A stretch of DNA of 64,000 nt from Candidatus Endonucleibacter bathymodioli (GTDB lineage Bacteria; Pseudomonadota; Gammaproteobacteria; Pseudomonadales; Endozoicomonadaceae), in contig JASXSV010000008.1 in assembly GCA_030674915.1 (NCBI GenBank), positions 1 to 64,000 of the forward strand, given 5' to 3'. The position numbers and the translations under genes are program-made. Shown here one piece after another: positions 9,533-19,971 of the stretch. The notes under the pieces were generated by a model, which was given only the letters and a program-made list of their open reading frames with translations, made no database searches and was not told where the DNA came from. Within the stretch, counting starts at the first letter, position 1, and the number at the start of each line of letters is the position of its first letter.

Positions 9533-10086
9533 TTGTACTTTGGAATGAATATCCATGTCGGTGCGGATGTAAGGTCCGGATGTGAGTAGTGGTACTGCTC
9601 ATACAGTAACGGTTACCTCTGCCAATAAAGCGGATGTTGGTGAACTGCCAGCTTTGTTGAGAGAGGAAGACGAAGTAATCGGGCTACACCAGCGACACAT
9701 ATAAGCGAGGTGCACGATGCTTAGGGAAGCTCTGAACAAGGTTATTCTCTCACAAGAAGGCATCTATAAGGTATTGACTTTGCTGAACCCACGCCTCCGC
9801 GGGGATTACGAAAGTGGCTTTAATCAGAGGCTCCTTAGGATTACACTGGAAGGTCAATGATAAGCGCAAACCAAGAAAAGGCAATCTAAATAGCAGTCAA
9901 CGCAAACAAACGTAATCGACAGACTCAAAAATACGAGCCATGGTAGAGCACCTGTTCAGAATCCTCAAATGTTAGTTTGGTTACCGCAAAGTGCGTTACC
10001 GTGGTTTGGAAAAAAACAGGGTGCAAGTTATGAGCCTGATGGCGATGGCCAATTTATACCTGCAACGTAATGCGTTAACGGCATAA
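9533..10086 (+). mobile_element. IS5-family transposase remnant (middle and C-terminal parts)
   Basis: Beginning directly behind the zinc-finger relic, the plus strand reads FGMNIHVGADV, then SGTAHTVTVTSANKADVGEL, then after frameshifts EHLFRIL, FGYRKVRYRGLEKNRVQVMS and ANLYLQRNALTA. This is the RNase H-fold second half of an IS5-type transposase. Multiple stops and small deletions show it is dead. From 10087 to 10337 I see no gene. Confidence 0.72.
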
Positions 10087-10337
10087 TTTCGTCCTAAATC
10101 CGCCTTGAGAGCGTATAAATAGGAAAAAGCGACAAAATGCATCGAAAATAACAATGAAATAAGCTCAAAAGTCAGAGAGTTTTATCGCAAATCTGACAAC
10201 CGACTTGCAAACTACTTCAATCAGAGATTCCTTAGGGGGAATCTTGTTTTCAGACTTCTACTTGTTTGACCTAGAGCCATGTTTTACGGAACTACTCACT
10301 AAGGTTAACCTTATTTATAGAGGTAGTAGCATCGATC

Positions 10338-10556
10338 ATGTCTATTTTTGACGTACTTGACTATTGCTCTGATGTTTTTTGTTTTTTCCGGCATTGGCTT
10401 ACCTTTATTTCTAATTTGTTGACTTACAATTATGAAATTTTTGCTTTGAAATACCGTATTGTTGTGCAATTTCTGGAGAGGTCATGTTTACTTAGGGCTG
10501 TTATTTTTTTAGCGCACTCTTTGCATTCGTCCGCAGATGGTGGCATATTTCATTAA
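10338..10556 (+). CDS. Small hypothetical protein, doubtful
   Basis: A 72-residue open frame from ATG 10338 (MSIFDVLDYCSDVFCFFRHW) with a hydrophobic character. It matches nothing I know and may be chance in AT-rich DNA. The remaining gap, 10557-10939, holds only AT-rich sequence with a short direct repeat (tagtggtgtgttttt, 10673-10702). Confidence 0.2.
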   Translation: MSIFDVLDYCSDVFCFFRHWLTFISNLLTYNYEIFALKYRIVVQFLERSCLLRAVIFLAHSLHSSADGGIFH

Positions 10557-10939
10557 ATAGTAATACTCTCTTCTATAGTTTCACATGCAATATTTAGTAA
10601 TATCTATTCTGACACAGGGTGGGTATCTATTTTAAATTTGATGAAAATTCACCCAGTAGATGCAATACTTATAGTGGTGTGTTTTTAGTGGTGTGTTTTG
10701 TCTTGAAGGTCTTGGGTTGAGGTGGCTATTGCTGATTGTAAGTCACGGATTCAGGATGTCTTTAATGGAAATAAGTATAGATTGTGATGAATTTTGACAT
10801 TTATTTCGCATTTTTTTGAAATTCACTCTAATAATGGTTATGATACTGGGTTTGTGATCGCTTTTCATTTATGTAGGATAGATATCTGGGGCGGTTGGTG
10901 ATTTTGATGGATTCTTTTGTCAAATAAAGGTTGTTAGTA

Positions 10940-13900
10940 GTGAAGACTATTTTTTTAAATATCTGTGCTTTTTTGAAACACAGGGATAATGAGTTTTTTA
11001 ATTTGTACAAATATAGTAATAATGTATTAACGGGTATGTTTATTATATTAATGCTGCTTTTTTGTCAGCAAGGTTATTCTGTTATTGAAGGTGAATGCGA
11101 TAAAGATGATGATAAAATAGAATGTAAACAAAGTGCACTTAAGTCCATATTTTTTGATCATATTATAAATGCTTACTCTAGTTGGCATCATGGTAATAAC
11201 GTAAAAACTGCTATTATGGGATCTACAGGTATAAACATTCTTAATGGCGACAGTTGTTTAAATGATATAAAGGATATTGATATTATTGTAAACGATAAGA
11301 AGGGAGCTGAAAATCTTATACTGTATTTAAATAAAGAAATACAAAATGCTATATATTGTATGACGGACGAGAGACTGAGAGACATGGCTGTTACTGCTTA
11401 TCGCCGTATAATGGATCATAGTGCGATATCGGATCAAACACCAAAATGTGGGAAAATCACTATATTTGGCACTGATTCCCACGAGCCTTTTGCTTCAGTG
11501 GATATTGTTGTTAAAGACTTTAGTGAGGATGATTTGATGTCTGCTGCATGTGAATATTATTTTCAATCTGGATGTAATATTGAAGGTAAAGAAAAAGCTT
11601 CAATTCCTGTGCTAACTCCATTGAGCTATGCAAAGATGGATTGCTCCTCAATAAAGATGGGAATAGAATATTTCAAGAAAGATGAAGGTGATGTGGGGGT
11701 AACGTTAGTAGACCCTCTGAAAGAAGTGCTGTACGTGTGTCAAAATTTGCACAAAATCAAAAAACGATTTACTTTCTATAATAAATTTAAAAGAACAGTA
11801 ATCGATGATATAAAAATTGTGGATGCAATAGATGAAGTCAGTTGCTCTTATGATGATTTGTTAAAAGAAATAAATAAAAAAACAGATGTAGTTCAAATGA
11901 TACACAAAAAGGCTTTTGAATTTGATTATTCGCTAGGAGAAAGTAGAGGGTCACAACATTTATTAACACATGCTGACTGGGAAGAAGTATTGGGGGAGGA
12001 TTTTTTTATATGTGATAATACTTCAGGTTTTGCTGGTTTTCCTTACTCTTTGGCTAAGATTATTAACGATAATTGTATTCTTAAAGAGCGCTTTTTAAAC
12101 ACCTTCAAGAAAGCTAAAATTAAAGGTATAGATGCTGAAGCTGACTCGGTGACTAAAGAATTAGTGGAGGCATTGGTAAATGATTGGGTTGATAGGACAA
12201 AACGTACTCTTTTAAATAAGAAATATTTTGAAAGTGGTTTAGCGAGTCCTTTATGTAATGTAGATCATTGTGGTATCGACATTAATGAACTGGAATTGTC
12301 CGATTTACCAAGAGAGATTGAACAGTTTTTTTCATTTGAAAGTCCTATTTACGCTTTTGTATTAGCAATAGGAATTCCGGTTATTGTTTTTTCTCCTGAA
12401 CATGGTAAAGAAAAAGTGAGTGCAAGTGTATTGAGTCCGGAGAATGCTAAGAATAAATGGCCAGTTATGATGAAAATTCTTGGTAGTGCAGATTTATTGG
12501 TGGCAGGAAGTACCATGTTTAAAAACGTGATCTTTATAGCTTGCTCGGGAAATATTAGTTATTATTTATGTGTGATAAAAAAGGCTAAAGAAAAAAAGAT
12601 GTCACCTCTATTAATAGCAGAGGAGGTGCTATTGGATAAAGATGCTCCTAAGCTTGGAGATTATAAAGAAGAGTTATCTGGAAAGGTTATTTCTGACCTA
12701 CCTACTATGGATGCCGTGACGAATCCATGTCCTTTTGATGAAAAAAGCACTGAAGAAAATAACTGTGATGAATATATTAAGTTAGTGAACAATTGTGTGG
12801 ATATGTGTCTTGGTAAAAATAATGAAGTAGTTAATAATACCAAAGAGAAACAAGAAATTAGTATTGAGAGAAGAGTAGGTGGTTGTCATCCAGTATTGAA
12901 AATTAATAAAGATGGTAATGGGCAATCACATATAAATTTATCAAATATTTTAAGGAAGATATGGTTAAGTATAGATATAGATACATATGCAAAAACAGAA
13001 GTAGGAATGTTAGTAAGAGCTATGACTGGTCTCTCGCTTGATAAGTGGAGTAGTGATGATGTTTCTGAGAGTAAAGCTCCGTCAGGACAAAAGACTGGAT
13101 GTAAACAAAAGACAGAAGATGCTAGTAATACAAATAAAGTTAATAAGGCAATGAAAATTGTTTTTGGTACTGTCAGCACTCAGTGTAAACAAACGCAAAG
13201 GATTATTATTGACTTGAATAAATGTGGTGATGTATTACGACAATTAAATTATGCAGATGACTTTGATTGTCCTTTGGCACCACTCATCATTGGTGTGTAT
13301 AAAATGACCAAATTAGGCAATAAAGGCATTGGTGCTAATGATATAGTAGATATCATCAAGTGCTTTATCAAAGCAGCTATTAGTGGTAACATACAGGGAG
13401 TAGCTTGCCTGTACTGGTTGGCTGAAATGACAGGTAGTCCTGAAGCATTTAGTTTAAGTATTTCTCTTTCAGCAATACTTAATAAGTATTTTTCAGATGA
13501 AATAGTGCCGTTGCATTTTGTATGGCCGCAAAAGGGACATAATTGCTTAGCTAAATCATATAATATGTCTTTGCCTCTTCTTATTGGGAGATGGAGTTCT
13601 CAAAAAAATTATTTTGATACGTGTAAAGTATTAAGTGAAGCATACCCTAGATATAATGAGTCAGGGGACGATTCTTCTGCATGGGGGCTTGATCAGTCTG
13701 CAAGTGTAATGGATAGTATTTCTTACAAAACGAATTTAGCTTTTTTTTATTTATATAGTTGTGATAAGGAAAAAGCATTTATAAATTTCAGAGAAGCCGC
13801 TTTTTCATATGCATGGTTGATAGGTAAAACTGATGATATATCAATGATTTCAAAGATAACAAAAGCAGCAGGTTGGGCTTCTATTTATCAAATTATTCAT

Positions 13901-16231
13901 TGTGATAAACTGAGTACCGAGGAAGATATTTATGCTTTACGTTTGTGCTTAGGTAAAGAAAGTAACATGTATAATTTTTTATGTGTTTTGAAAGGTGGAA
14001 TATGCAATGAAAACATACCACCTGCGGAATGCTTTGAAAATAAAATTAATTATTTTTATTGTAGAAGAAATGAAGGTATTGTACTTAAAAATAGTGATGA
14101 ACTAGAATATGAACTAATTGAAAGAAATGGTTTTTTTGATTGCAATGTATTTAAACGACATAAGTGTGATGATACAATAGGTAGGGTGAGGTTAGATCCG
14201 CCAGGTATTGATTTGGAAAGAAATATCAATAAATATAAAAAGAGTACGAGTAAAAAAAGTGTGGGTAAAACAAGAGTTGTTAAAAGACTCAAACATCGGG
14301 ACTTATATAAGTTGTTTTTAGGAGGAGAGCGCGTAGCTAAAATGATACAAGTGGATAGTCGTATTCCTGAAGATAAAAAGCTCTTGTATGTGTTTATTCA
14401 GTCAATAATATACTATGGTGAAGAGTCCTTTGCATATCTTGGAGATATGAACATTCTATTGAGAGATAATCAGAGTTTTGGTGATCTTCATGAAGCGATT
14501 GACCATAAAATAAGAGTAATGTTTAAGGATATTGTTTGTCAGTTCAGTACAAGGGACATGCTTGAGAATATTAAGGATAAAGATTTAGGGTATGTGTTTT
14601 GTTTGCTGTATAATTTATTGGGGTCATTGATGGCACCAATAACATCATTTGTTGTGCGTGAGAAGCATGATCATTCTATAATGGAGAAATCCTTGGAGTT
14701 AGCTTCAAGAGTTTTTAATAAGTCTGTAGAGAATATTGATATTTATAGTAAAGACTTGATGCTTGACACTGTTTTATTTAAGTTCTACTGTTTGAAATTA
14801 TTAAATCCTATGAATTACGAAAATATTAATACAGATATGCAGGCTAAACTGATAAAAAGTTTGTTGGTTAATATGGGTATTTTTGTCAAAGATTTGGGGG
14901 TTGATATGAATAAAGTAGATGGAAGTAAAGTAGATGTCAAAAAAAATGTCAGTGAGGGAATGATTGAATTACTAGGATCTATTATTGATCATGTGGATAA
15001 TCGTGAGTTCTTTTTATTAGTGATTGAGATTTTTTGCAAAGTAATTGTAGTCGATGCAAATGAGGATTTACTGTCGAAAGCCTTATTAAACTATTTTATT
15101 AGTGTGGAGAATGAAGTTGCCTCAGTTAATAGAGAGGCTGCTTATATGGAGGCGTACGAACATTTGAGGTATGCTGTGGATAAAGGTAGGATGGGAACAG
15201 AGTTGTATGATGTATGGGAATCATGGATGATAGAGCCATACCTAAGAGCAAGGGAAAAAGATGCCAAGGATAAAGAAGATCATATAAATTCTTTAGCTAA
15301 TAGTCTTATAGAGAAAGAGGAGAGTGAGAAAAGTGAGATTAAACGTAAACGTAAACATAAAGCTAAGCAAAATGCTGTCTCGCGTATGCTGAAAGGTAAT
15401 GTATGTAGTGCTGCCAAAGATGATGAAGAGCATTTAGGTGCTGAGTTATTTATAAAATACCGAGGAGATTGTTTGCTGCCTTTAAAATCAGTAGAAGAGA
15501 ATGACGGTGGTAGTGAAGAAAACAAGAGACTTATATTTTTATATAATGAGATAGTAAATGAAGATTTTGGTGGTGCATTTAAAGGCTTTTGTGACTTAGA
15601 AGCTGATGAGAGAGTAAAGTTATGTGGGGCTGATGATCTCTATCTGGCAAGGATAAATATATTGAAGTTTGAATGCCTTGTAGAGTCTGTTAAGTATGGC
15701 TGTCAGGATTTTAAATACTTATATAATCAGTCTAAAACTACTGCAGCATATCTCAGTAAATTTAAAGTGGCAGCAAAGTCTGACAGGCTTCCGAAGTGTG
15801 TCTCCGCGGAACAATTGAAAGCTGCGTATACTAAACTGCTACCGATAATATTGGTTTTTAAAGAAAATAATAGTAGGCTTGAGCAGGCAGTAACGTGTGC
15901 AAAGAATGCTGCAAATATCCTGCAGGGATTGGATGGAGATTCAGCATGTGAACTGGAGTTATTATTACTCCAGCAAGATCAGTTAAAGGAGAAAATAGTC
16001 AATCTAGGTGAAGCCTGTCAAAACATATCTGATATCTTAGTTATCAGAAAGGATGTCCTTGGCAGTATAAGAGGCAAAGATACAGCTGACGGTGTTGGAG
16101 CAATGGTGACTACGATAGATGCAAAACTTTTACTTGAAAATTGTAAAATGGCAGTTGAGTGTGCGGATAGATTAAAAGAAAACTTATCAGATGTTGATGT
16201 ATTAAATGGGAGAGTGAATAGCGCCCACTAA
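10940..16231 (+). CDS. Giant secreted protein with N-terminal nucleotidyltransferase-like motif
   Basis: Starting at GTG 10940 (aagg nine bases upstream) the product is about 1763 residues; TTG 10931 is possible but has no spacing to a ribosome site. A hydrophobic stretch GMFIILMLLFCQQGYS around residues 32-47 looks like a signal peptide core, so a later start at the ATG near 11036 is also possible. It is followed by IMGSTGINIL (about 93-102), DIKDIDIIV (about 109-117) and EPFASVDIVVKDF (about 182-194), the G-S, D-x-D and third-Asp pattern of polymerase-beta type nucleotidyltransferases, as in the protein at 4898-7303. The remainder is mostly helical, with a hydrophobic stretch near 465-485, a basic run KRKRKHKAK near 1469-1477, and a probable coiled coil near 1650-1760. 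Codon use is AT-rich. A host-directed effector is plausible, but nothing beyond the motif is recognised. Confidence 0.6.
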   Translation: MKTIFLNICAFLKHRDNEFFNLYKYSNNVLTGMFIILMLLFCQQGYSVIEGECDKDDDKIECKQSALKSIFFDHIINAYSSWHHGNNVKTAIMGSTGINILNGDSCLNDIKDIDIIVNDKKGAENLILYLNKEIQNAIYCMTDERLRDMAVTAYRRIMDHSAISDQTPKCGKITIFGTDSHEPFASVDIVVKDFSEDDLMSAACEYYFQSGCNIEGKEKASIPVLTPLSYAKMDCSSIKMGIEYFKKDEGDVGVTLVDPLKEVLYVCQNLHKIKKRFTFYNKFKRTVIDDIKIVDAIDEVSCSYDDLLKEINKKTDVVQMIHKKAFEFDYSLGESRGSQHLLTHADWEEVLGEDFFICDNTSGFAGFPYSLAKIINDNCILKERFLNTFKKAKIKGIDAEADSVTKELVEALVNDWVDRTKRTLLNKKYFESGLASPLCNVDHCGIDINELELSDLPREIEQFFSFESPIYAFVLAIGIPVIVFSPEHGKEKVSASVLSPENAKNKWPVMMKILGSADLLVAGSTMFKNVIFIACSGNISYYLCVIKKAKEKKMSPLLIAEEVLLDKDAPKLGDYKEELSGKVISDLPTMDAVTNPCPFDEKSTEENNCDEYIKLVNNCVDMCLGKNNEVVNNTKEKQEISIERRVGGCHPVLKINKDGNGQSHINLSNILRKIWLSIDIDTYAKTEVGMLVRAMTGLSLDKWSSDDVSESKAPSGQKTGCKQKTEDASNTNKVNKAMKIVFGTVSTQCKQTQRIIIDLNKCGDVLRQLNYADDFDCPLAPLIIGVYKMTKLGNKGIGANDIVDIIKCFIKAAISGNIQGVACLYWLAEMTGSPEAFSLSISLSAILNKYFSDEIVPLHFVWPQKGHNCLAKSYNMSLPLLIGRWSSQKNYFDTCKVLSEAYPRYNESGDDSSAWGLDQSASVMDSISYKTNLAFFYLYSCDKEKAFINFREAAFSYAWLIGKTDDISMISKITKAAGWASIYQIIHCDKLSTEEDIYALRLCLGKESNMYNFLCVLKGGICNENIPPAECFENKINYFYCRRNEGIVLKNSDELEYELIERNGFFDCNVFKRHKCDDTIGRVRLDPPGIDLERNINKYKKSTSKKSVGKTRVVKRLKHRDLYKLFLGGERVAKMIQVDSRIPEDKKLLYVFIQSIIYYGEESFAYLGDMNILLRDNQSFGDLHEAIDHKIRVMFKDIVCQFSTRDMLENIKDKDLGYVFCLLYNLLGSLMAPITSFVVREKHDHSIMEKSLELASRVFNKSVENIDIYSKDLMLDTVLFKFYCLKLLNPMNYENINTDMQAKLIKSLLVNMGIFVKDLGVDMNKVDGSKVDVKKNVSEGMIELLGSIIDHVDNREFFLLVIEIFCKVIVVDANEDLLSKALLNYFISVENEVASVNREAAYMEAYEHLRYAVDKGRMGTELYDVWESWMIEPYLRAREKDAKDKEDHINSLANSLIEKEESEKSEIKRKRKHKAKQNAVSRMLKGNVCSAAKDDEEHLGAELFIKYRGDCLLPLKSVEENDGGSEENKRLIFLYNEIVNEDFGGAFKGFCDLEADERVKLCGADDLYLARINILKFECLVESVKYGCQDFKYLYNQSKTTAAYLSKFKVAAKSDRLPKCVSAEQLKAAYTKLLPIILVFKENNSRLEQAVTCAKNAANILQGLDGDSACELELLLLQQDQLKEKIVNLGEACQNISDILVIRKDVLGSIRGKDTADGVGAMVTTIDAKLLLENCKMAVECADRLKENLSDVDVLNGRVNSAH

Positions 16232-16261
16232 CTATTAACTACTATGGGGTACCATATTTAA

Positions 16262-16330
16262 TTTAAGGTATGAGTAGGCTGCAAATCCATGAGCCTACGA
16301 GTATTAGTCTCATGGTGATTCTTTCGTGGC
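16262..16330 (+). repeat. Dispersed intergenic palindromic element, partial copy
   Basis: Contains aaggtatgagtaggctgc and gagcctacgagtattagt, the left half of the roughly 120-bp element described in the findings. Bases 16331-16954 of this gap hold no gene I can support. Confidence 0.55.
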
Positions 16331-16959
16331 GCCTATTCCCACATTAAATGATAGATAGTATAGGTCAGTGGTGGACACGAAAAGTTTGGACTGTATTGTA
16401 AAGGTTTTTCCATATAAATATTCCACCAGAATATAATAGGCTTTGTTTAGTTATGCTTAGGTGTTATTTTATAAAAGAACTGACTCTGTGAGTCGACGGG
16501 TAAAATGCAATTGAGCTTAGGCTTTGCGCAGTAGCACATTGTAGAGATCATGGAGTTAGAGTTTTTAATTAGCCAATTAACTACCAGTAATCAGTCTCCT
16601 TATCAAAAAACCATGACATTATTTTATTCTGCGCAAAGGCAAACGTTATCGGTAGAGTAAGACTGTTGAGATTGGAGTCCACTTCATTCTTAGTGGCATG
16701 GCTCTGACTGTGTAGATTTGAAAGACTAGGTCTGTCTTAGGGAGGGATGGGGTCATGGCCAATATGGCTATAGATGTATTCCGAAAGCATTATGAGTAAT
16801 CATGATTTGCACGATAGTTGTAGGTAATGATATATTTTTACTTTTATTGGATGTGGTATTTCTTTGGTTGGGGGTTGCGTTTTACTGAAGCGTTCTTGCT
16901 AAGGTATGATATTGATTGACCCCTATCCTATATACTCCGTGCCATTGGGGTGAGTGATA

Positions 16960-17070
16960 GGAGACAACCGATAGAAGCCGCATGAGGCTGTTGACAGTAG
17001 GTTGTTGGGGGTAGTAATAGTAGTTAAAACCTCACAGATTCAAGGCCAACGGGTATACAAAGGCGGGAGT
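16960..17070 (+). repeat. Dispersed intergenic palindromic element
   Basis: Contains agaagccgcatgaggct, gtagtaatagtagttaaa, acctcacagattcaagg and acgggtata in the order of the consensus, so it is the right two thirds of the element, ending upstream of serS. Confidence 0.6.
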
Positions 17071-17176
17071 AAGAGGAAGCTTCTTAGGTTTGTTCACCTA
17101 AAAGATTGGAGGTGGTGAGGGTAGCCAGCCAATGTTCCTGTATCGTCAAGTTTGCCGTATCTTTCATGTAACTGTT

Positions 17177-17228
17177 CCCGTAAAGCCAGTAGGCCAGTAG
17201 GCCCGTAAAGCCCGTAAAGCCCGTAAAG
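17177..17228 (+). repeat. Short tandem repeats directly upstream of serS
   Basis: The unit cccgtaaag occurs four times (one copy, then two gccagtag units, then three in a row), ending 18 bp before the serS ATG at 17247. The tract lies where the 5' untranslated leader should be, so changes in copy number could alter the leader of serS. Confidence 0.8.
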
Positions 17229-17240
17229 AAAGGTGTCTGA

Positions 17241-18527
<1,287 letters not shown>

Positions 18528-18682
18528 GGGCTGTTGCTGGGCACAAAAATGGAAATGGTGACCTGTCTCAATGTTATTGATTAACAGTTTGTTAGGTGAG
18601 TTGGTGGCATCCAGAAAAAGGATATGCCTCATCGCTTTGTGGTATATGGTGCATCATAATTGTATTATTGTCTGGAGGCTAA

Positions 18683-19030
18683 ATGCGAAAGGGTACTACG
18701 ATTCATCTTGTTGAAGCTTTTCGAGTTCTTACTAAATGTTTTTCGCATATGACGACTCAAGATGTGTTGTTTTTGCTTGAAATATATTGGCGGCCGCGGA
18801 AGTCACCCCAAGAGCTTTGTGAAAGAACTGGCAATGCAATCCATGAGTTGGCAGAGTTTCAGCGTCGCTTCGGGTGTACCAAAGAGAAATCTTTTGATGG
18901 AGGGTTGGTGCTTATAACCGCAGGAAAGGTCTCGGGTAGACAAGAACTCCAATTAACGGTAATTGGTGAGGGTGTGGCTCGCTCTTTGTTATATGGGAAG
19001 TTTGACAATCAGAAGTCAGCCTACGCCTAA
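18683..19030 (+). CDS. Small conserved-looking protein, possible winged helix
   Basis: 115 residues from ATG 18683, with a good ribosome site (ctggaggcta). The middle, TTQDVLFLLEIYWRPRKSPQ then ELCERTGNAIHELAEFQRRF, has the helix pattern of a winged helix-turn-helix, followed by a beta-like part (LVLITAGKVSGRQELQLTV, then IGEGVARSLL) as in the wing and last helix of MarR-type readers. I do not recognise the family. It follows serS in the same direction with a 155-bp gap and could be a small regulator; this rests only on predicted fold. Confidence 0.5.
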   Translation: MRKGTTIHLVEAFRVLTKCFSHMTTQDVLFLLEIYWRPRKSPQELCERTGNAIHELAEFQRRFGCTKEKSFDGGLVLITAGKVSGRQELQLTVIGEGVARSLLYGKFDNQKSAYA

Positions 19031-19202
19031 TATCATGGGTGTATTGCGACAGCTTTTACCGGTATCTGTAAGCAAGTTTGTGCAGTTTCACTATTTAATA
19101 TACGCGGTCAGTTGCTTCTAGAGTTCGATAATAAAGCGACTAATTGCTATTTTTCTGTTTGTTGTGGATACTGTATATTTCCTACCTTGGTAGCAAGGGT
19201 AC

Positions 19203-19700
19203 ATGCGACTAAGTCCTCTTAATGAGATAATCCATTATTACACTAAGACCATGAACTTCCGTCATTTGTTAGAGTGGCATGATTTGGCACGCAAAATATT
19301 TAACGAAGTTAATATCTGGCTGAGTGATGCTGGGGTGCTGGTCAAAGAAGGCGTGCGGATGGATACCACCACTATCGAAGCGCCTAATTCCACAAAGAAC
19401 AAAGACGGTGGATCCCCATATGCATCAAAGCAAGAAGGGTAAATAGTGGTACTTCGGCATGAAGGCTCATATCGGTGTTGATGTTTGAACTGGGCTGGCG
19501 CATAGCCTTACTACCAGTGCTGCCAACGAAGACGCTCTCAATCAAACTAAAAATCTACTGCATGGTGATGCGTTCATCTTTAGTGATGCCGGTTATCGTG
19601 GTGCAGAAAAATGGGACGCGTTGAAATATATAGATGTTGCCTGGCATATTGCAACGGTCAAGAAAAGTAAGGGTTTGGAAGAAACATCCAGGGATCAACA
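19203..19700 (+). mobile_element. IS5-family transposase remnant
   Basis: Reads NFRHLLEWHDLARKIFNEVN and MDTTTIEAPNSTKNKDGGSP up to a stop at 19440-19442, then YFGMKAHIGVDV, a stop, and TTSAANEDALNQTKNLLHGD followed by FSDAGYRGAEKWDAL. The order matches the central part of IS5-type transposases, with at least two in-frame stops and no ends. It is a sister of the fragment at 7535-8036. The rest of the gap 19701-19971 is unassigned. Confidence 0.78.
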
Positions 19701-19971
19701 CCGTTGTGATTAATATCGAATACATGAAAGTTTAACTCGATGCCGGAATTAAGGTATGCTTTGAATAGTTACATTAATCACTTTTATAATAAAAAGTGGT
19801 GCATTCAGGCATTGGCTACTGCCAACCAATTGAGTACGAGAAACGATCAGAGTAAAGTTATATGTGTCTATTTTTTCTGGGGTAAATCACCGTTTAAAAC
19901 GTCTGATTTAGGCGTTATGCCTACCTTAAAGTCAGTAGAATCATAAGAAAGAAAACTGGTAAAATTTACAC

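Noticed and set aside
17177..17228. Repeats upstream of serS as a CRISPR array
   Set aside because: Units are 8-9 bp, adjacent and without spacers.
19740..19946. 68-residue open frame before the RecQ fusion
   Set aside because: No ribosome site or recognisable sequence; it lies in IS5-flanking debris.
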